From Oceanospirillaceae bacterium (lineage in GTDB: Bacteria; Pseudomonadota; Gammaproteobacteria; Pseudomonadales; Balneatricaceae): DNA of 64,000 nt. Position 1 is the first letter of the stretch. Each line of letters opens with the position of its first letter. The notes below the pieces were generated by a model. The model ran no database searches and was not told where the DNA came from. It worked only from the letters and a program-made list of their open reading frames with translations. The stretch lies in contig JABSRB010000031.1 in NCBI GenBank assembly GCA_013215375.1, positions 1 through 64,000 of the forward strand, read 5' to 3'. Below are positions 1 to 9,449 of the stretch, piece after piece. The position numbers and the translations under genes were made by a program.

Positions 1-2758
1 TAGCATTGATGTGATTTAATGATAGCTCACCTGCACCAGTGGTCAGATCCAAAGCACCAGTCAGTGTTGAGTCATTAACGGTGACCCCATTCAACTCTTT
101 AATGTGTGTTTCTGCGGTAGTGAAATCTAAAGTGGTGACGGAGGTGTCAATCTCACCATCATCTGCGGCCGTCCCCACAAGATTATTACCGGTAATTGTT
201 AATGTATTAGCGGTGACGTTTAGGGCTGCTGCATTAGAGTCTGTTATCGCGCCATCAGTCTCAATGGTGACATCACCATCATTTGCATTGATGGCCCCTA
301 TTGCCATATCGCCTGCCTGATCTATAACAATAGTGCGATTAGCAGCATCGCTACCATTACTAGAATCAATGGCTAACGAACCTACGTTTGTTTTTATTTG
401 GTTGGCACCGCTATTGGAGTTAAGAATTAAGGTTAGGCTATCCGCCGATAATGTATTAACGCTATCACTTAATTGACCACCTTGAATAGTGACAGTTTTT
501 CCGGCCAAATCTAGGTTACTGCCAAGAGTAATTCTGCCTCTACCAGCACTACGACCTAATGTTATCTCTCCTTCCGCTGTTTTTAGTTTTTCTATATCAC
601 CTGAGGTCAGCGTAAAATCAACACCATCAGTAACGGCTAAATTGATAGTGCCAGAATCCTGATCGGGGCGCAGTACCATACTGGCATTAATAGGCCCATT
701 TAAGTCCGCTATTCCATCAATATCCTTTGCTTCAACAGTAAAAGTGCCCGCTGTTATTTGATTTACACTTGCTGTCAAAGTAACTGCATTATTACCATTT
801 AACAGAGTAAAATCTGAAGTTGCTGTATTTATTTCACCATTTAATTGCAAATCAATAGTATTCGTTAGCGAAAAATTGCCGCCCTCATGTGAAGCAACTG
901 TCAGGCTATCAATTTCATTAGCTAAATCTAAGGATGTAGTCAGACCCATATTACTAACTAGCAAGTTTGACGTTTCGATCACTCCAGCTGTTTGGTTAAT
1001 AGATCCAGGTAATACAATCGGATTCATAGAAACTCTAGATTCCACCTGTAAATCAATCGTCCTTGCAGAAATGCTTGCATTAATATTGATGTCGCCATGT
1101 GTATTAATTGGATCAGTAGCAACGGGGGTTGCATTTGAAGAAGCAGCGATTAATGTTAACGTTGATTCTGACTCAAGTATTATTGCAGCATCGATATTAA
1201 TATCTCTGCCTGCTTCCAGAATTAAATTACCAGCATCCCTTCTAGAACTATCTACAATATCACTGACCGTAATGTCATTATGCGCTTGCAGTTCTACGTT
1301 CCCACCATTCAAAGCGGCGGCTAATTCACCAGCGTTAATGATCGAAGTTCCAGTTACATCTACCGAAAAAGCCACTACATGCCCAGGATCATTTTCTGGG
1401 TCATCCGGAAGCATTTCATTGCCTGTCAGGCCACCGGAAATCTCTATATTCTCAGGATCCAACAACAGCGTTCCAATCTCACCATTTTTCGCCCTTAAAT
1501 CCGTCACACCCCGATACGCCAAGAATTCCTTACCCGACACTTCGGCAAAACCACCATCGCCGCTGAACTCTCCGCCCAAGGCCATGATCTCGCCCTTGAA
1601 CACTGTGGCGCCATCTGCCCATAAAATCACTCGGCCACCGTCACCGTTTTCAGTGGCGCTAGCATTGATTACTACATCGACTTCAACATGGGTATCGCTG
1701 GCATTTTGGATGGCTGCATTTTTGCCCTGGTAATCACCGCCGATGCGTACTGAGCCACCGCCGGTGGCGCCAGAGACATCTATGGTGCCGGCCATAATGG
1801 CGACTCGATCGCCCAACACATCAATGCTGCCGCCTTTGGCATTTTTTGAAGAAGCTATAAGGTCGCCGCTATTGTAGACATCGCCACCCGTACCCGTAAT
1901 GCGAATCACGCCACCGCTGGTATCTATACCAGTAGCTTTGATAATGCCCTGGTTATTAACAACTTTACTAAATACATCTTTAGCGGCGCGAGCCGTTAAA
2001 TAGACGGCACCGTCAGTGGCCTCGATGCTGCCGTTGTTTAAAATTGCCGTCTCTGATCCATCTATATTGCTTAATTGATCTGCATCGACACTAAAAGCTA
2101 ACAGCCCATCGCCATCAAAATCCAAGGTAACCACTGATCCGACCGCTAGGTTTACTTGGCCTTTGTTAGCGAGAATAACCCCGTGGTTTTCGACTCTGTC
2201 TCCGATTAAATTGATCGAGCCACCACTGGCTGCCTGCAATAGCCCGTGATTGACAATAATGCCTTGGCCATCAACATCGAGCAGTTCATATTGACCACTT
2301 AAATCGGCGTTCATGAAATCTGCGCTGTCGATTTTATGGCTAGTGGCGATGAGCGCATTGACGTTCACGGTCGCTTCGCTGCCAAAAACAATACCATTGG
2401 GGTTGGAGAGAAAGACCCGGCCATTGGCTTGAATAGAACCGCGAATTAATGAGGGAGACTGATCTAAAATGTTATTTAACACCACAGATGAGCTACTAGG
2501 TTGCTTAAATTGCACTAGCTCGTTAGTGCCAACATTGAAACTATCCCAGTCGACCACCAAGCTATTGGTGTTTTGATTGACGGTTGTCGTAGATCCACTT
2601 TGCTGCACAGAGCCAGAACCTGCAGTGACTACTCCTCCACTTGGCCCCGCCATTGCAGGCAGTGAAATAGCAACAGCACCAGCGGTACCTAAAGTAATTA
2701 CCGACCGGATGACTTTAGCCAAACGATTTAAAGTAAAAGGATTTCTACGACATTCCAT
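1..2758 (-). CDS. TpsA-type filamentous haemagglutinin exoprotein (partial, 3' end outside window)
   Basis: Large secreted adhesin/exoprotein of a two-partner secretion system. The frame starts at an ATG at 2758 and stays open to the left edge, so 919 N-terminal residues are visible and the C-terminus is missing. The start MECRRNPFTLNRLAKVI is followed by a long signal segment ending near LPAMAG. Then comes a TPS (haemagglutination activity) domain with the hallmark NPNGI motif at about residues 118-122. After it are beta-helix-like segments of the kind LRAKNGEIGTLLLDPENIE and many GDV/GxI repeats rich in Asn, Thr and Asp. The partner transporter gene lies 152 bp upstream on the same strand. 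I traced the frame codon by codon from 2758 to about 1440 and spot-checked it further down; no frameshift was found. Whether the missing C-terminus is a plain adhesin or a CdiA-like toxin cannot be decided. Confidence 0.9.
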   Translation of the reverse strand, partial: MECRRNPFTLNRLAKVIRSVITLGTAGAVAISLPAMAGPSGGVVTAGSGSVQQSGSTTTVNQNTNSLVVDWDSFNVGTNELVQFKQPSSSSVVLNNILDQSPSLIRGSIQANGRVFLSNPNGIVFGSEATVNVNALIATSHKIDSADFMNADLSGQYELLDVDGQGIIVNHGLLQAASGGSINLIGDRVENHGVILANKGQVNLAVGSVVTLDFDGDGLLAFSVDADQLSNIDGSETAILNNGSIEATDGAVYLTARAAKDVFSKVVNNQGIIKATGIDTSGGVIRITGTGGDVYNSGDLIASSKNAKGGSIDVLGDRVAIMAGTIDVSGATGGGSVRIGGDYQGKNAAIQNASDTHVEVDVVINASATENGDGGRVILWADGATVFKGEIMALGGEFSGDGGFAEVSGKEFLAYRGVTDLRAKNGEIGTLLLDPENIEISGGLTGNEMLPDDPENDPGHVVAFSVDVTGTSIINAGELAAALNGGNVELQAHNDITVSDIVDSSRRDAGNLILEAGRDINIDAAIILESESTLTLIAASSNATPVATDPINTHGDININASISARTIDLQVESRVSMNPIVLPGSINQTAGVIETSNLLVSNMGLTTSLDLANEIDSLTVASHEGGNFSLTNTIDLQLNGEINTATSDFTLLNGNNAVTLTASVNQITAGTFTVEAKDIDGIADLNGPINASMVLRPDQDSGTINLAVTDGVDFTLTSGDIEKLKTAEGEITLGRSAGRGRITLGSNLDLAGKTVTIQGGQLSDSVNTLSADSLTLILNSNSGANQIKTNVGSLAIDSSNGSDAANRTIVIDQAGDMAIGAINANDGDVTIETDGAITDSNAAALNVTANTLTITGNNLVGTAADDGEIDTSVTTLDFTTAETHIKELNGVTVNDSTLTGALDLTTGAGELSLNHINA

Positions 2759-2910
2759 GTAATGCTCCTAGCAAACAGTTCTCTAACTGTTAATTTTCAA
2801 TTTTTTTACAGCGAAAGCTTATAAAAAATCAATCAATTTAATGGTACATATAAGCCTGTATAAACAGAGAGGCTCATTCCTTGAGTCTTTAATAATTGGC
2901 CGGATGGCCA

Positions 2911-4707
2911 TTAGTAATCATATTTGAACTTTGCAAAAAACTGCGGATCTCGCTCATTTCCCGCCGCAATTTTTCCGAGAGGTTTAGCCACCGACATATC
3001 AAGCACCATCCCTTCTGCAGGCATTATCCGCACCCCAACACCAATACCCGACAATTCTATGTCTTCGATCTCATTGGCCAAGGCATCATTTTTATGCCCT
3101 TTGGCATAATCGACAAATAACGACAGCTGGAGTACTTCACCCCAAGTGCGATCATTAAAGGCCGCTTTATCGGCAAAGCCTGGCGCTCTAGTGATAAATT
3201 CCACGCCGATATAATAAGCAGAATCAGCCATGTATTCAGCCCCAGAGTAAGCTCTCACACTGTTCGCGCCACCTAAGCCAAACTGCTCAATAGAGACCAG
3301 CGCATCACGGGAATATTGCCCTTGCAGCTTGACAGCAACGTTTAAGTTTTTAGTGATTTTTTGATAGCGGGCCAGGTTAAATTGAAACTTACTAAAATCA
3401 ACAGGTGCCACACCACTCAAACTTATGCGGCTTATTTCACTATCGTCATTGGAGCGTGAGCCCAAGGTGTTTTCCAACCCTTTAACTAACTTCATGCTGC
3501 CCTGGGAAAATCCACCACCTGCGAGCGAATCGGAGTGATCGTAACCGATTGAAACATTAATATTGGTTAATTTATCATGGCTCTGTACGCTTTCATCACG
3601 GGTAGTTTCTGACGATTTAAGCTCAAAACCCGCCTCAACATAAGAATTACTTACCCTGCTGCGCAACAACTGTTTACGCACACTCGCGGTAAGCGACTGG
3701 GTTTGGCCGGCAAAGCCCAGCTCAGTTAACTCCCTACCAATTTCATATTTGTTAGAGTTGTAACCAATATTGAAAATATAATTGGGATCAAAGGGTCTAA
3801 AAGTGTAGGAAATGCCACCACTATAAGATGGAGAAACGCTCTTATCCCCTTCAGTAGTGGGTTTGTTCTGGATAGCGGCATTTAAGGTTAATCTATCGAT
3901 CAAGCCAAAGGGGTTATTGATGCTTAATGATGCACCTAGGCCAATCTCGCCTGTGTATCTCGATCCTTGGTTATCCACATACACAGAACCTTGTACTTTT
4001 TGCCCATCTTCAACGGATAACACCATTTTAGAAGAACCAACCGACTCACCCGCTTCTAACACGCCCGACACATCTAGCCCGGGAAAATCTAGCAGAGTTA
4101 ACAGCCCAGATTCGATGGCATTTTTCTGTACCGTTTTGCCCAACTGGGACAAAAATGGGCGGCGTAGCTGCATGTCACTAAACTTCGTTTCTCCATCGGG
4201 CTCGACGCTTTCAAGCACGCCCGCTAGCAAATGAAATTTTACAGTATTGCCGGTAACATCTTGAGCGGGCAAATAGACAGTCGCGAGGATCGCACCTTGC
4301 TCTCGATAATGATTGGTTATTTCATCAGCTAATAACTGTAGAGCATTTAACGTAAATTGATTTTCACGTTCAGCCTTAATAGCACTTATGACCCCAAGCA
4401 CTTTTTTATCTTGCACTTGTATGAACTGACCACCTGGGAGCTGCTCAAGCAACTGGAAGTTATCAATGGTGATCTGCGGCCCATCATCTTCGCTCTCCTC
4501 TCGCTCAATACGCGAAGGGATAATAAGCTGCGTCGGCTCAACGGGCTCAAGAATTGGCACTTCAATAATATGCTGTAACCCGCCCGCCGTTGCCGCATCT
4601 GGCAACCACACTGGCGTAGGCGTTGCATTGGCATTAATAGCCATGGATACTGCAATAAGTCCGCCAGCAGCTAAGCTCAGTGATTTTAATTCCTTACTTG
4701 TCTTCAT
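2911..4707 (-). CDS. TpsB family outer-membrane transporter (ShlB/FhaC/HecB type)
   Basis: Omp85-superfamily barrel that exports the adjacent TpsA protein across the outer membrane. From the ATG at 4707 it is 598 residues: a signal peptide (LSLAAGGLIAVSMAINANA), a proline-rich linker, a POTRA domain at roughly residues 75-170 (segment FTLNALQLLADEITNHYREQG), then a long beta-barrel. The barrel contains VRAY, the counterpart of the FhaC VRGY motif, and the protein ends in an aromatic residue (KYDY) as outer-membrane proteins do. I chose the start at 4707 because AAAGGACAAGC precedes it at good spacing and the signal peptide begins there; in-frame ATGs at 4740 and 4722 are alternatives. It lies 85 bp downstream of tagH, so read-through from the T6SS gene is possible but not shown. 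Confidence 0.9.
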   Translation of the reverse strand: MKTSKELKSLSLAAGGLIAVSMAINANATPTPVWLPDAATAGGLQHIIEVPILEPVEPTQLIIPSRIEREESEDDGPQITIDNFQLLEQLPGGQFIQVQDKKVLGVISAIKAERENQFTLNALQLLADEITNHYREQGAILATVYLPAQDVTGNTVKFHLLAGVLESVEPDGETKFSDMQLRRPFLSQLGKTVQKNAIESGLLTLLDFPGLDVSGVLEAGESVGSSKMVLSVEDGQKVQGSVYVDNQGSRYTGEIGLGASLSINNPFGLIDRLTLNAAIQNKPTTEGDKSVSPSYSGGISYTFRPFDPNYIFNIGYNSNKYEIGRELTELGFAGQTQSLTASVRKQLLRSRVSNSYVEAGFELKSSETTRDESVQSHDKLTNINVSIGYDHSDSLAGGGFSQGSMKLVKGLENTLGSRSNDDSEISRISLSGVAPVDFSKFQFNLARYQKITKNLNVAVKLQGQYSRDALVSIEQFGLGGANSVRAYSGAEYMADSAYYIGVEFITRAPGFADKAAFNDRTWGEVLQLSLFVDYAKGHKNDALANEIEDIELSGIGVGVRIMPAEGMVLDMSVAKPLGKIAAGNERDPQFFAKFKYDY

Positions 4708-4792
4708 GCTTGTCCTTTCCATGTCCTTAATTCTTTCCATATCCCTTTATCGCATCAAAATGACTGCTTTAATCCCAATCAAATGTTAGCTA

Positions 4793-6217
4793 CTAATCTT
4801 CCTTGAACTCTCTGGTCTGCTGCGCATAAACTTTCGAAAACTCATCGCCAAACAAGGAGTGAAAACTGTCTTCCGCCTCCCCAACGAGCTGAGTATAAGA
4901 ATCTTTGTACAACTCCCAATACTTGGCTTTCTTTGATAATACAAACTTGTTTTCTAATCGCGCCTCAAGCATTTCTGGCTCAAAGCGGGTTAATAGAGAT
5001 ACCAGCGCTGCCTGCATACCCGCCATCACTGCTATCTGATGCGCCTTAGCATCTTTTACACCTTCATGGATGGCTTGCTCAGCCCCTAAATACCCTTGTG
5101 CGCCTACCAGCATTTTTAACAATGCATCTTCGGTAGAGATGCTAAATTTCAATGGGTTATTTTTCTGCCCGGCTATCTGCGTAGTATCCATACCAAACTC
5201 ACGCTTTACCGCGCCCCTAGCCTGTAACATAGACATAACGCCCGATGTCAGAGTATTCAAAATACCCCCGGCAACGCCCATCATTTTCACCAAATCTTGG
5301 TCCCCTAACTGGGACGGGTTAATGCCTAAACCTTGAATAAAAGCGAAGACAGCGGCCTCAGCAGCAGCACTGCGCGCCGGCAGCTCAGCAGCGGTCTTTA
5401 AAGACGGAGTTACAACCGCGCGTTCTATTGGTCTTTTCTCTACATCTTCAGCGGGTATTGATGCAGTACGAGGCGCTGACTCGGTAGCTGCCTGGGTTTC
5501 CTTTAATGCAGCCGCAGGCTTACCTACAACCTCTAACTCATCGGCAAAGGCACTATCAACCTCATCGACTCCTACCTGCTGCCTATCTCTACGAGGGTTT
5601 AAAGTTTCTAGCTCCGGAAGCTCATTAGTAGCAGCCTGTGCTGATTGATCGTCCTGCTGGTTATTGGCATGTGTATCTGACAAGCCCGCCATATCAGAGA
5701 AGTCAAAATCAGAAAAATCAGCTGCTGGCTCTATAATGCCCTTGCGTAAATAATCCCCATCTTGGGCAAAAGGTATATTTGCTCGTTCAACAAACCCTTG
5801 TTCTGGCTCTACAAACTCTTCCTCACCCATACCGGAAAAAAAATCATCTATTGAAAAAACACCGTCACTGAGAGGCGTCGCTACTGCCGGTACTTTTTCG
5901 CGCTCTAAGGTGACTTGTATTACCGCATCCCCCAAGCCTATTCTGTCACCGCTTTGCAAACGACGTTTGTGCCCTCTCTCGATTCGCTCATACTCATTCA
6001 ACAAGGTAAAAGAGGAGCTAACATCTTCCAGATACAAATCGCCGTTGAGCAAATAACAAATGGCATGATTCCTAGAACAGACACGATCAGGATCATCAAT
6101 CACAAAATCATTATCTACGCCACGACCAAGCGTCACTTCTGACTTTTCAAAACTCAACTGCACCGCTCTCACGGGAGCTAAGCCGTTATACGCAACTAAA
6201 GACAAGGTAAGTTTCAT
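4793..6217 (-). CDS. tagH: T6SS-associated FHA-domain protein TagH
   Basis: Cytoplasmic forkhead-associated protein of the T6SS threonine-phosphorylation pathway; FHA domains bind phosphothreonine. The FHA domain occupies about residues 22-98 and keeps the key residues: GR at 31-32, SRNH at 48-51 and a later N-D/G turn. A low-complexity acidic and Ala/Gln/Glu linker follows (about 120-285), then the conserved alpha-helical C-terminal domain of the TagH family (about 285-474). Length, 474 residues, is usual for the family. It is transcribed away from hcp. The obvious ligands are phosphothreonines on the TssL N-terminus and on the kinase encoded at 18714, both of which carry D-D-R/K-T motifs. 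Identification is firm; ligand choice is inference. Confidence 0.93.
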   Translation of the reverse strand: MKLTLSLVAYNGLAPVRAVQLSFEKSEVTLGRGVDNDFVIDDPDRVCSRNHAICYLLNGDLYLEDVSSSFTLLNEYERIERGHKRRLQSGDRIGLGDAVIQVTLEREKVPAVATPLSDGVFSIDDFFSGMGEEEFVEPEQGFVERANIPFAQDGDYLRKGIIEPAADFSDFDFSDMAGLSDTHANNQQDDQSAQAATNELPELETLNPRRDRQQVGVDEVDSAFADELEVVGKPAAALKETQAATESAPRTASIPAEDVEKRPIERAVVTPSLKTAAELPARSAAAEAAVFAFIQGLGINPSQLGDQDLVKMMGVAGGILNTLTSGVMSMLQARGAVKREFGMDTTQIAGQKNNPLKFSISTEDALLKMLVGAQGYLGAEQAIHEGVKDAKAHQIAVMAGMQAALVSLLTRFEPEMLEARLENKFVLSKKAKYWELYKDSYTQLVGEAEDSFHSLFGDEFSKVYAQQTREFKED

Positions 6218-6301
6218 TTTTTTTCACTGCTCCCTGCACTTTGATAAAAAGCCCTCAACACTAGCAACAACTCCTTTTATTGTTAAAAAACTTTACTGAT
6301 C

Positions 6302-6344
6302 AGCTCCCATCCAGAAACAAATATCTGCTGCGGACGTCCCACTA
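6302..6344. repeat. Half copy of a dispersed CCAGAAAC repeat
   Basis: AGCTCCC-xx-CCAGAAACAAAT followed by TGCGGA matches the left end of the longer element at 34992-35146 almost base for base (about 80 percent over 43 bp). The other end is not recognisable here. It lies in the 395 bp gap 6218-6612 upstream of tagH, which otherwise holds the hairpin at 6441-6460 and no gene I can see. Confidence 0.6.
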
Positions 6345-6440
6345 AAAAACTTACAACCAACACAACTGTCACTCTGCCGCGACGCTAACTAACTATAAAA
6401 TCTCGGCTTTTTGCATATTTTGCTCAGATCAAAAACAACA

Positions 6441-6460
6441 AATCCGCTTAAGGGCGGATT
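6441..6460 (-). terminator. Hairpin, probable terminator of the SPOR-like gene
   Basis: AATCCGC (6441-6447) and GCGGATT (6454-6460) form a 7 bp stem with a 6-base loop. On the minus strand the stem is followed by a T-rich run (TGTTGTTTTTG). It lies about 150 bp beyond the end of the gene at 6613-7428 and before tagH, so it would separate the two minus-strand genes. Confidence 0.5.
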
Positions 6461-6612
6461 CAGGAACGCAGTTTCGCAAAAAAAACCGCTGTCATCTATT
6501 AGAATTAGCACTAAAAAATTTTAAAAAATAATATAAATCTTTACTTTTAGCCTATAGTTAACTTTGACTGCCCGTTTAAAACACGCAAGCGCATCAACAA
6601 AGAACCACTGAC

Positions 6613-7428
6613 TTAAAAATCACTATATTCTCTGACCCAAGGTCGCTGCCCCGTTCGCTGCTGCACAAATTTCTCTACACTGGCGGACTGCTCAACACTG
6701 ACTAGCTCTTTCATCACCACATTATACCAATGCAAGCCATTGAGCTTTGTCTGGCGAATCATCAGCTTGCTCACGCGCGCCTGAGACATAAAATGCAGCG
6801 CCTCTTCCCTAGTGGTAAATGCCGCTAGCTGCACGGCAAACAATGGGCCGCGCACTTCAAACTTTTCAGCCTTGACTGTTTCAGACTGAGTAATTACTTG
6901 CTGTGGCGCTACCAGCGACTCTTGCGCTAGCGGATGCTTAGCAGGAACAATCACTTCTTCTAAGCTCTCAACAGCCACTACTTCAACTTTTACCGGCACG
7001 CCAGGCTCTTGATTAACGACAGCTACGCCTTGAATTAAAACTTTTTCAACACTGTCTACAGGTTCTTCTATCGCACTCACAAGCGGCTTTTCAACCGACT
7101 TCTCAATAACAGAAGACCTCAGCCAAACCGCCTTAGATTCAAGCCTAGAATTCAAACGAGAGAACAATGTAAACGGATCATCGCCATACACATCATAAGT
7201 TCTAATTTCAACATTGTTAGATGCCACGCAATGCCAATTATCATTATTTTCTGCAAATTTTTGCCGGCAGTTGATAAACCACTCACCAACACTTTTATTC
7301 AGCTTCAAGAACTCACTTTGATTTATCTTTACATTACTTTTACCGCCAACCGCTAGCGGTGGATTTAGCGACTCCGCAATTGCAGCAACAGAGAAGCAAC
7401 TGAGTAAAAAAAACACAACTTTAAACAT
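6613..7428 (-). CDS. Exported SPOR-like protein linked to the T6SS cluster
   Basis: A 271-residue exported protein of unknown specific role. Residues 1-18 form a clear signal peptide ending AIAES. The N-terminal domain holds two cysteines (C54 and C67) that could form a disulfide. A Glu/Val-rich linker (about 115-190) follows, then a C-terminal module (about 192-265, starting FAVQLAAFTTREEALHFM) that resembles a SPOR/peptidoglycan-binding fold. It is divergent from hcp across a 498 bp regulatory gap and upstream of tagH, so a role in anchoring or positioning the apparatus in the cell wall is plausible. It does not look like TagO/VasI or TagN. The SPOR call rests on the AAFTTREEALHFM pattern and position only. 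Confidence 0.6.
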   Translation of the reverse strand: MFKVVFFLLSCFSVAAIAESLNPPLAVGGKSNVKINQSEFLKLNKSVGEWFINCRQKFAENNDNWHCVASNNVEIRTYDVYGDDPFTLFSRLNSRLESKAVWLRSSVIEKSVEKPLVSAIEEPVDSVEKVLIQGVAVVNQEPGVPVKVEVVAVESLEEVIVPAKHPLAQESLVAPQQVITQSETVKAEKFEVRGPLFAVQLAAFTTREEALHFMSQARVSKLMIRQTKLNGLHWYNVVMKELVSVEQSASVEKFVQQRTGQRPWVREYSDF

Positions 7429-7869
7429 ATAACAATTTAACCTTTTTACTCTTTAGAAAAGACCCTACTAAACTGAGGCTTTATTAAACCCACGATAAGC
7501 TCCAGCTTTTTAAACACTAGATTAACGAAACATTAACAAATTTTGATTATCTTTGACTGCACCCCTTTAGAGTGAATCATTGTATACATCAGTTATAATT
7601 TCCTTTCAACATAGATCTATTGCAAACAACCAATACTCTATTATCGACCCATCCCATGAGCATTTTACTGCTCACAAAGAGCAAAATAATTCTCTAATTA
7701 TGTTTTTGTTGATTTTATTAAACTAAAAAACAATTTATAAAAAAAACTTAAAACCGAACATGACACCGCAAAAAATAAACGCTAAATCCTTAATATACAA
7801 AGAATGTAACAACAAATTAAAACAAAACATAAAATAAAATATACACAGAAAACAAAATAAAACATAAAC

Positions 7870-7885
7870 TGGCACGAGACCTGCT
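7870..7885 (+). promoter_or_regulatory. Sigma-54 (-24/-12) promoter for hcp
   Basis: TGGCACG-AGAC-CTGCT matches the sigma-54 consensus TGGCACG-N4-TTGCW at all but one position, with the required GG-to-GC spacing. It ends 41 bp before the hcp ATG at 7927, which fits a short leader with a strong AAAAAGGGA ribosome site. Sigma-54 control of hcp through an enhancer-binding protein (VasH type) is established in Vibrio cholerae; no such activator gene is in this window. The rest of the 498 bp gap 7429-7926 is very AT-rich and holds no gene I can support; activator sites could lie there. Confidence 0.75.
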
Positions 7886-7926
7886 TTAAACATTTCGAAA
7901 TTTAAAACATTAAAAAGGGAATTATT

Positions 7927-8442
7927 ATGCCAACTCCAGCTTACCTTCACATTGAAGGCGAAAACCAAGGCCTAATCACAGAAGGTGCAAACAGCATGGC
8001 TTCTATGGGCAACCGTTACCAAGAAGAGCATGTCGATGAGATTACTGTACAAGCATTTGACCATTGCATCACTGTCCCTCGCGACCCACAAAGTGGCCAG
8101 CCTAGTGGTCAACGCGTACACGAAGCTCTAGTCATTACTAAAATATTCGACCAAACTTCTCCTAAGCTTTTTGCCGCACTTACCAGTGGCGAGCGTCTAC
8201 CTACCATGAAGCTTAAGTGGTACAGAACATCGATGACAGGCCAGCAGGAGCACTATTTTACACACGAAATTATCGACGCGATGATCGTTGACATTAAGAC
8301 TATTATGCCTAACGCACAAGATCCTGAAATGGCTCACTTCACTCACTCTGAAGAGATTTCTTTCACTTACCGTAAGATCACTTGGACTCACGAAGTTGCT
8401 GGAACATCTGGTTCTGATGACTGGAGAGTGCCAATCGCATAA
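7927..8442 (+). CDS. hcp: T6SS tube protein Hcp
   Basis: Hexameric ring protein that stacks into the T6SS inner tube and is secreted. At 171 residues it has the family length, and it opens with the typical MPTPAYLHIEGENQGLITEGA and contains HEALVITKIFDQTSPKL and the C-terminal FTYRKITWTHEVAG block, as in the Hcp1/Hcp-ET1 family. There is no C-terminal extension, so this is a plain structural Hcp and not a toxin fusion. It stands alone between a sigma-54 promoter and a strong terminator, consistent with high, separate expression. tssJ follows 353 bp downstream. Confidence 0.96.
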   Translation: MPTPAYLHIEGENQGLITEGANSMASMGNRYQEEHVDEITVQAFDHCITVPRDPQSGQPSGQRVHEALVITKIFDQTSPKLFAALTSGERLPTMKLKWYRTSMTGQQEHYFTHEIIDAMIVDIKTIMPNAQDPEMAHFTHSEEISFTYRKITWTHEVAGTSGSDDWRVPIA

Positions 8443-8464
8443 GGCTAAACCCTTATTGAAATGG

Positions 8465-8490
8465 AAAAGGCAAACACTCGTTTGCCTTTT
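8465..8490 (+). terminator. Rho-independent terminator after hcp
   Basis: AAAAGGCAAAC (8465-8475) and GTTTGCCTTTT (8480-8490) form a perfect 11 bp stem with a 4-base loop and a T tail. It lies 22 bp after the hcp stop and would insulate hcp from the tssJ operon. The remainder of the gap to 8795 is AT-rich and should contain the tssJ promoter; no clear consensus stands out. Confidence 0.85.
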
Positions 8491-8795
8491 CTACCTACCT
8501 CCCAGCCCTGTTCTGCAGCAAAACCCCCAGCCTATACACTATTAATTTTTTAGCCAGACCAATTAACGACTCCAATAACAGACGCTAAACAGATACCAAG
8601 TTTATATTATAATATTTTGGCGACAGTGTTATATATTTACATTTTATCCTTTAACTAAGGGTTAATATTAATACTCCTGCACAGCCTACAATATAATAAT
8701 TATAATTAGATAATTTATAAGAAAAAGCCTATCACCAAAAAACAAATTTGGTTAAAGTACAGCTCTCAAATACAGGGAAGGTTCGAGGACAAACA

Positions 8796-9275
8796 ATGCG
8801 TTTCATTAAGTTTATATTTATTTACACCGCTATTATTACCAGTAGCGTTATATTATCAGCCTGCAAAACAATCCCCACTATCTCTTTTGATGACCCAGAC
8901 AAGATAATCAACATTTCTATCTCCGCAAATTCTGGCTCTAACCCAGACCTCGCTGGCAGACCATCACCCACCGTTATAAAAATATACCAACTGAGCAGTG
9001 ATGGGAAATTCAAACAAACAGACTTTTTCACCCTCTATGATGACGACAGCACTCTCTCCAGCGATGTTTTAGAACACCGAGAACTGTTACTGGCATCTCA
9101 ATCATCTAATTCACTGCTGATGACCTTAGATCCAAAAACTCAGTACATCGGTATTACGGCGGCTTTTCAGCAGTCAAACAATGCAAAATACAAACTACTA
9201 ATCCCCATTGGGAAGCGCTCGACACAAAGTGCAGCAGTGAAATTACTGGTTAATCAATTGGTGTTAAGCGAGTGA
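8796..9275 (+). CDS. tssJ: T6SS outer-membrane lipoprotein TssJ
   Basis: Outer-membrane lipoprotein of the T6SS membrane complex (TssJ-TssL-TssM), binding the periplasmic part of TssM. The ATG at 8796 is preceded by GAGGA at 7 bases and gives a 159-residue protein. Residues 1-22 form a lipoprotein signal peptide with lipobox L-S-A-C, the lipidated cysteine being C23. The rest is a short beta-sandwich with TssJ features: ISANSGSNPDLAGRPSPTVIKIYQL and a late KLLIPIGKR strand. An upstream in-frame start at 8748 would bury the signal peptide and is unlikely. First gene of tssJ-tssK-tssL-tssM. Confidence 0.9.
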   Translation: MRFIKFIFIYTAIITSSVILSACKTIPTISFDDPDKIINISISANSGSNPDLAGRPSPTVIKIYQLSSDGKFKQTDFFTLYDDDSTLSSDVLEHRELLLASQSSNSLLMTLDPKTQYIGITAAFQQSNNAKYKLLIPIGKRSTQSAAVKLLVNQLVLSE

Positions 9276-9449
9276 CTCACGATAGATTCCACAAATAACT
9301 GCAAGCAAACATTAACCACCTAATGCAATTTAATGCTCAACGCTCACACAAACAAGCAGCGTGAAACAACAGCAAACTGCAGCAGATTAACCCTTTCAAG
9401 TTTGATAGTCACTGACAGGGTTTTACACTTATAGAAATGGAGAGCGATA

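Noticed and set aside
1-2758. Calling the exoprotein a CdiA contact-dependent toxin
   Set aside because: The C-terminus is outside the window and no cdiI-type gene can be seen; only TpsA family membership is supported.
39-2762. Several open frames on the plus strand under the TpsA gene
   Set aside because: They are antisense to a well-supported minus-strand frame with a TPS domain; no ribosome sites or family features.
7735-7968. Open frame on the minus strand between the SPOR-like gene and hcp
   Set aside because: Low-complexity Phe-rich product from AT-rich DNA that overlaps the hcp start and its promoter.
8625-8640. TGGCGAC-N4-TTATA as a second sigma-54 promoter before tssJ
   Set aside because: The -12 GC is missing, so it does not meet the consensus.
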